This document shows, piece after piece, positions 4,931 through 6,325 of a DNA stretch of 6,325 bases. The notes beneath the pieces are model-generated. The model ran no database searches, was not told where the DNA came from, and saw nothing but the letters and a program-made list of their open reading frames with translations. The stretch is taken from positions 1 to 6,325 of the forward strand of contig CAJTMJ010000074.1 of NCBI GenBank assembly GCA_910577335.1, written 5' to 3'. A program made the position numbers and the translations under genes. The stretch comes from an uncultured Duncaniella sp. Lineage in GTDB: Bacteria > Bacteroidota > Bacteroidia > Bacteroidales > Muribaculaceae. How positions within the stretch are numbered: the first letter of the stretch is position 1; each line of letters starts with the position of its first letter.

Positions 4931-5317
4931 ATGAGAAAGTTCAATCAGGACGCTCCCGGTGTAAAACTCCGCGGGCGACCGAAGAAAGAATCCAGCGATA
5001 AAAGAGACCGCAAAGTCTCAGTGAATTTTACCGATGCCGAAGAGCGCGAGGTGAAAGCCAAGGCCGCAGCCGCCGGTGTTAGCATCGCCGAACTGCTTAG
5101 AATCTCGGCATTCCGGCTCTCGATTGTCGGTCGTCTCACCGATTTTGAACGTGAGGCGATACGCGAACTGATGTATCAAGGCAAGAATCTCAACGCTCAG
5201 GTCAAGGCTTGTCAGGCTAACTCATGGCCCTCGACAAAGCGTAAAGCAGAGGCTTGTCTCGACGGAATTTTAGCCACTCTTTGTAAGTTGAAAACCTCAA
5301 ATTCCTCATTATTATGA
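4931..5317 (+). CDS. MobC-like mobilization accessory protein (ribbon-helix-helix)
   Basis: A 128-residue relaxosome accessory protein. It would bind near oriT and help the relaxase reach and open the nick site. Residues 12-19 carry a basic KLRGRPKK motif resembling an AT-hook. Residues about 27-62 fit a ribbon-helix-helix fold (RKVSVNFTDAEEREVKAKAAAAGVSIAELLRISAF). MYQGKNLNAQVKACQ (81-95) matches the G-x-N-L-N-Q-like motif of the MobC family. I chose ATG 4931. The frame remains open upstream to a TTG at 4823 and an ATG at 4829, but those 36 codons coincide with the oriT hairpin and read as unfolded, proline-rich sequence. The stop overlaps the relaxase start as ATGA, so the two are translated together, consistent with one relaxosome. 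No Shine-Dalgarno sequence is evident. Confidence 0.85.
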   Translation: MRKFNQDAPGVKLRGRPKKESSDKRDRKVSVNFTDAEEREVKAKAAAAGVSIAELLRISAFRLSIVGRLTDFEREAIRELMYQGKNLNAQVKACQANSWPSTKRKAEACLDGILATLCKLKTSNSSLL

Positions 5318-6261
5318 TAGCAAAAATACTCGCAAAGGGAACCGCATCCGACATCGTGGGATATGTCATGCGTGAGTTCCATGACAAGGGAAAATACACC
5401 GCTGACACATGGAGGCTGATAGATTCCGACAGCGTTTTCGGCAACGATTATCGCAGAATTGTGGACAGTTTCGAGATCGGGGCGAGTCTCAACAAGAGAA
5501 TCAGCAAGCCCATCGGACACATAGCCGTGAGTTTCGACAAGGCAGATTTACCCCGTCTCACCGATGATTTTATGGTGCAACTGGCGAAAGAATATATGGA
5601 ACGGATGGGCATCCGGGACACGCAATATCTGATTGTGCGACATCTCGAAACCTCCTCGCCGCATTTCCATATCGTCTATAACCGCGTGAATCTCCACGGC
5701 AAAGCCATCGACGAGAGCAATAATTTCGACAAAAGCCATAAGGTGACCAAGGCAATAAAACTGAAATACGGACTGACTTTTTCGCCGAAAAAGAAGCTGT
5801 ATGAGGATGCGATTGCCGAGATGAAGCCCAAGATTCAGGCGGCGATGTACCGTTGCAAATCGTGGGATGAGTTCCGCCGCCGCCTCGCTCCGGCCGGAAT
5901 AACAGTCGAATTTTACAACGACCGCGACACCGGCAAGCCGCAGGGCATACGGTTCTCCGACGGAGAATTTACCTTCAACGGTTCGAAGATTGACCGTGCG
6001 TTTTCCTACAGGCGTCTCGACAAATTTTTTGCCAAGAACGCAGGAATAAGAGAGGTTCAGCCACAGCGACAGCAGCCTGTTTCAGTGACAGCAAAGGTCA
6101 AGGAGGCCCCTGTGGCTAATGTCGTGGAGAACATAGTCGAAACCGGATGTCAGGCAGTGGGCGGACTGTTCCAAGTCGGGCCCGGCTATGACCCCGAGGA
6201 AGAAGCCTTCATCCGAGCGATGAAAAAGAAACCCAAAAAGAAAAAAGGAAGATCATTATAA
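5314..6261 (+). CDS. MOBP-type relaxase / mobilization nuclease
   Basis: A 315-residue relaxase of the Relaxase/Mob nuclease family. It would nick one strand at oriT through a tyrosine, stay attached to the 5' end and pilot the strand into a recipient. Tyr17 in IVGYVMREF is the likely catalytic residue. His69 (GHIAVSF) is a second conserved site, and HLETSSPHFHIVYNRV (110-125) holds the metal-binding His110, His117 and His119 plus Asn123. The position often occupied by Asp in the H-x-D/E motif is Glu112. Residues about 180-245 form a family-typical C-terminal segment (CKSWDEFRRRLAPAGITVEF, then SYRRLDKFFA). Residues about 246-300 look flexible, and the protein ends in a lysine run (MKKKPKKKKGRSL) that may contact DNA. 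It lacks any helicase or primase fusion; priming is supplied by the separate primase upstream. The next gene starts 2 nt after its stop. Confidence 0.9.
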   Translation: MIAKILAKGTASDIVGYVMREFHDKGKYTADTWRLIDSDSVFGNDYRRIVDSFEIGASLNKRISKPIGHIAVSFDKADLPRLTDDFMVQLAKEYMERMGIRDTQYLIVRHLETSSPHFHIVYNRVNLHGKAIDESNNFDKSHKVTKAIKLKYGLTFSPKKKLYEDAIAEMKPKIQAAMYRCKSWDEFRRRLAPAGITVEFYNDRDTGKPQGIRFSDGEFTFNGSKIDRAFSYRRLDKFFAKNAGIREVQPQRQQPVSVTAKVKEAPVANVVENIVETGCQAVGGLFQVGPGYDPEEEAFIRAMKKKPKKKKGRSL

Positions 6262-6263
6262 CA

Positions 6264-6325
6264 ATGGCAGATTTATACTCACTCGTCAAGAAACAAGACG
6301 AGAAGATTGACGACCTTCTCAAAAC
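6264..6325 (+). CDS. Start of a gene following the relaxase, cut by the window edge
   Basis: An ATG at 6264, 2 nt after the relaxase stop, opens a frame that continues to the window end. Only 20 complete codons are visible: MADLYSLVKKQDEKIDDLLK. This reads as a charged amphipathic helix, possibly the start of a coiled coil. The tight spacing makes a cotranscribed mobilization-associated protein likely, but the product cannot be named. Confidence 0.6.
   Translation, partial: MADLYSLVKKQDEKIDDLLK

Overview
The window comes from a Bacteroidota genome, most likely a gut Bacteroidales. I infer this from the gene families (DUF3408-type protein, MobC/relaxase pair, RepA-like ATPase plus PrmN1-like primase, as in NBU-type elements), a Bacteroidetes-type promoter (TTG, 20 nt, TATCTTTG) upstream of the operon, and the lack of clear Shine-Dalgarno sequences. 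Species cannot be told from the sequence.

Layout, all genes on the + strand. (a) 1-785: C-terminal two thirds of an IS4-family DDE transposase, cut by the window edge, followed by a non-coding IS end. (b) 898-1683: a hypothetical protein starting shortly after the IS end, closed by a strong intrinsic terminator at 1705-1739. (c) 1740-1968: a dense control region with 9-bp tandem repeats, a 36-bp imperfect palindrome, 7-bp direct repeats, a promoter and two palindromes around it. (d) 1969-4758: HTH/excisionase-like protein, RepA-like ATPase, Toprim primase and a DUF3408-like protein. Two of the three junctions are ATGA overlaps; the third is a 74-nt gap holding an 11-bp bulged hairpin. (e) 4759-4930: non-coding, strongly structured, the probable oriT. 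(f) 4931-6261: a MobC-like accessory protein overlapping (ATGA) a MOBP-type relaxase. (g) 6264 to the end: the start of another gene.

Together (c) to (g) look like the replication and mobilization core of an integrative and mobilizable element (IME) or a related plasmid. The HTH protein probably controls excision and/or the operon. The ATPase and primase would replicate the circular or transferred DNA. MobC and the relaxase would act at the oriT just upstream of them. No integrase, cargo gene or type IV coupling protein is visible, so transfer would depend on genes outside the window or on a helper element.

I found no clearly new protein system. The less explained material is in the non-coding DNA: the repeat array upstream of the replication operon, and the oriT region, where one short segment can pair with two different partners.
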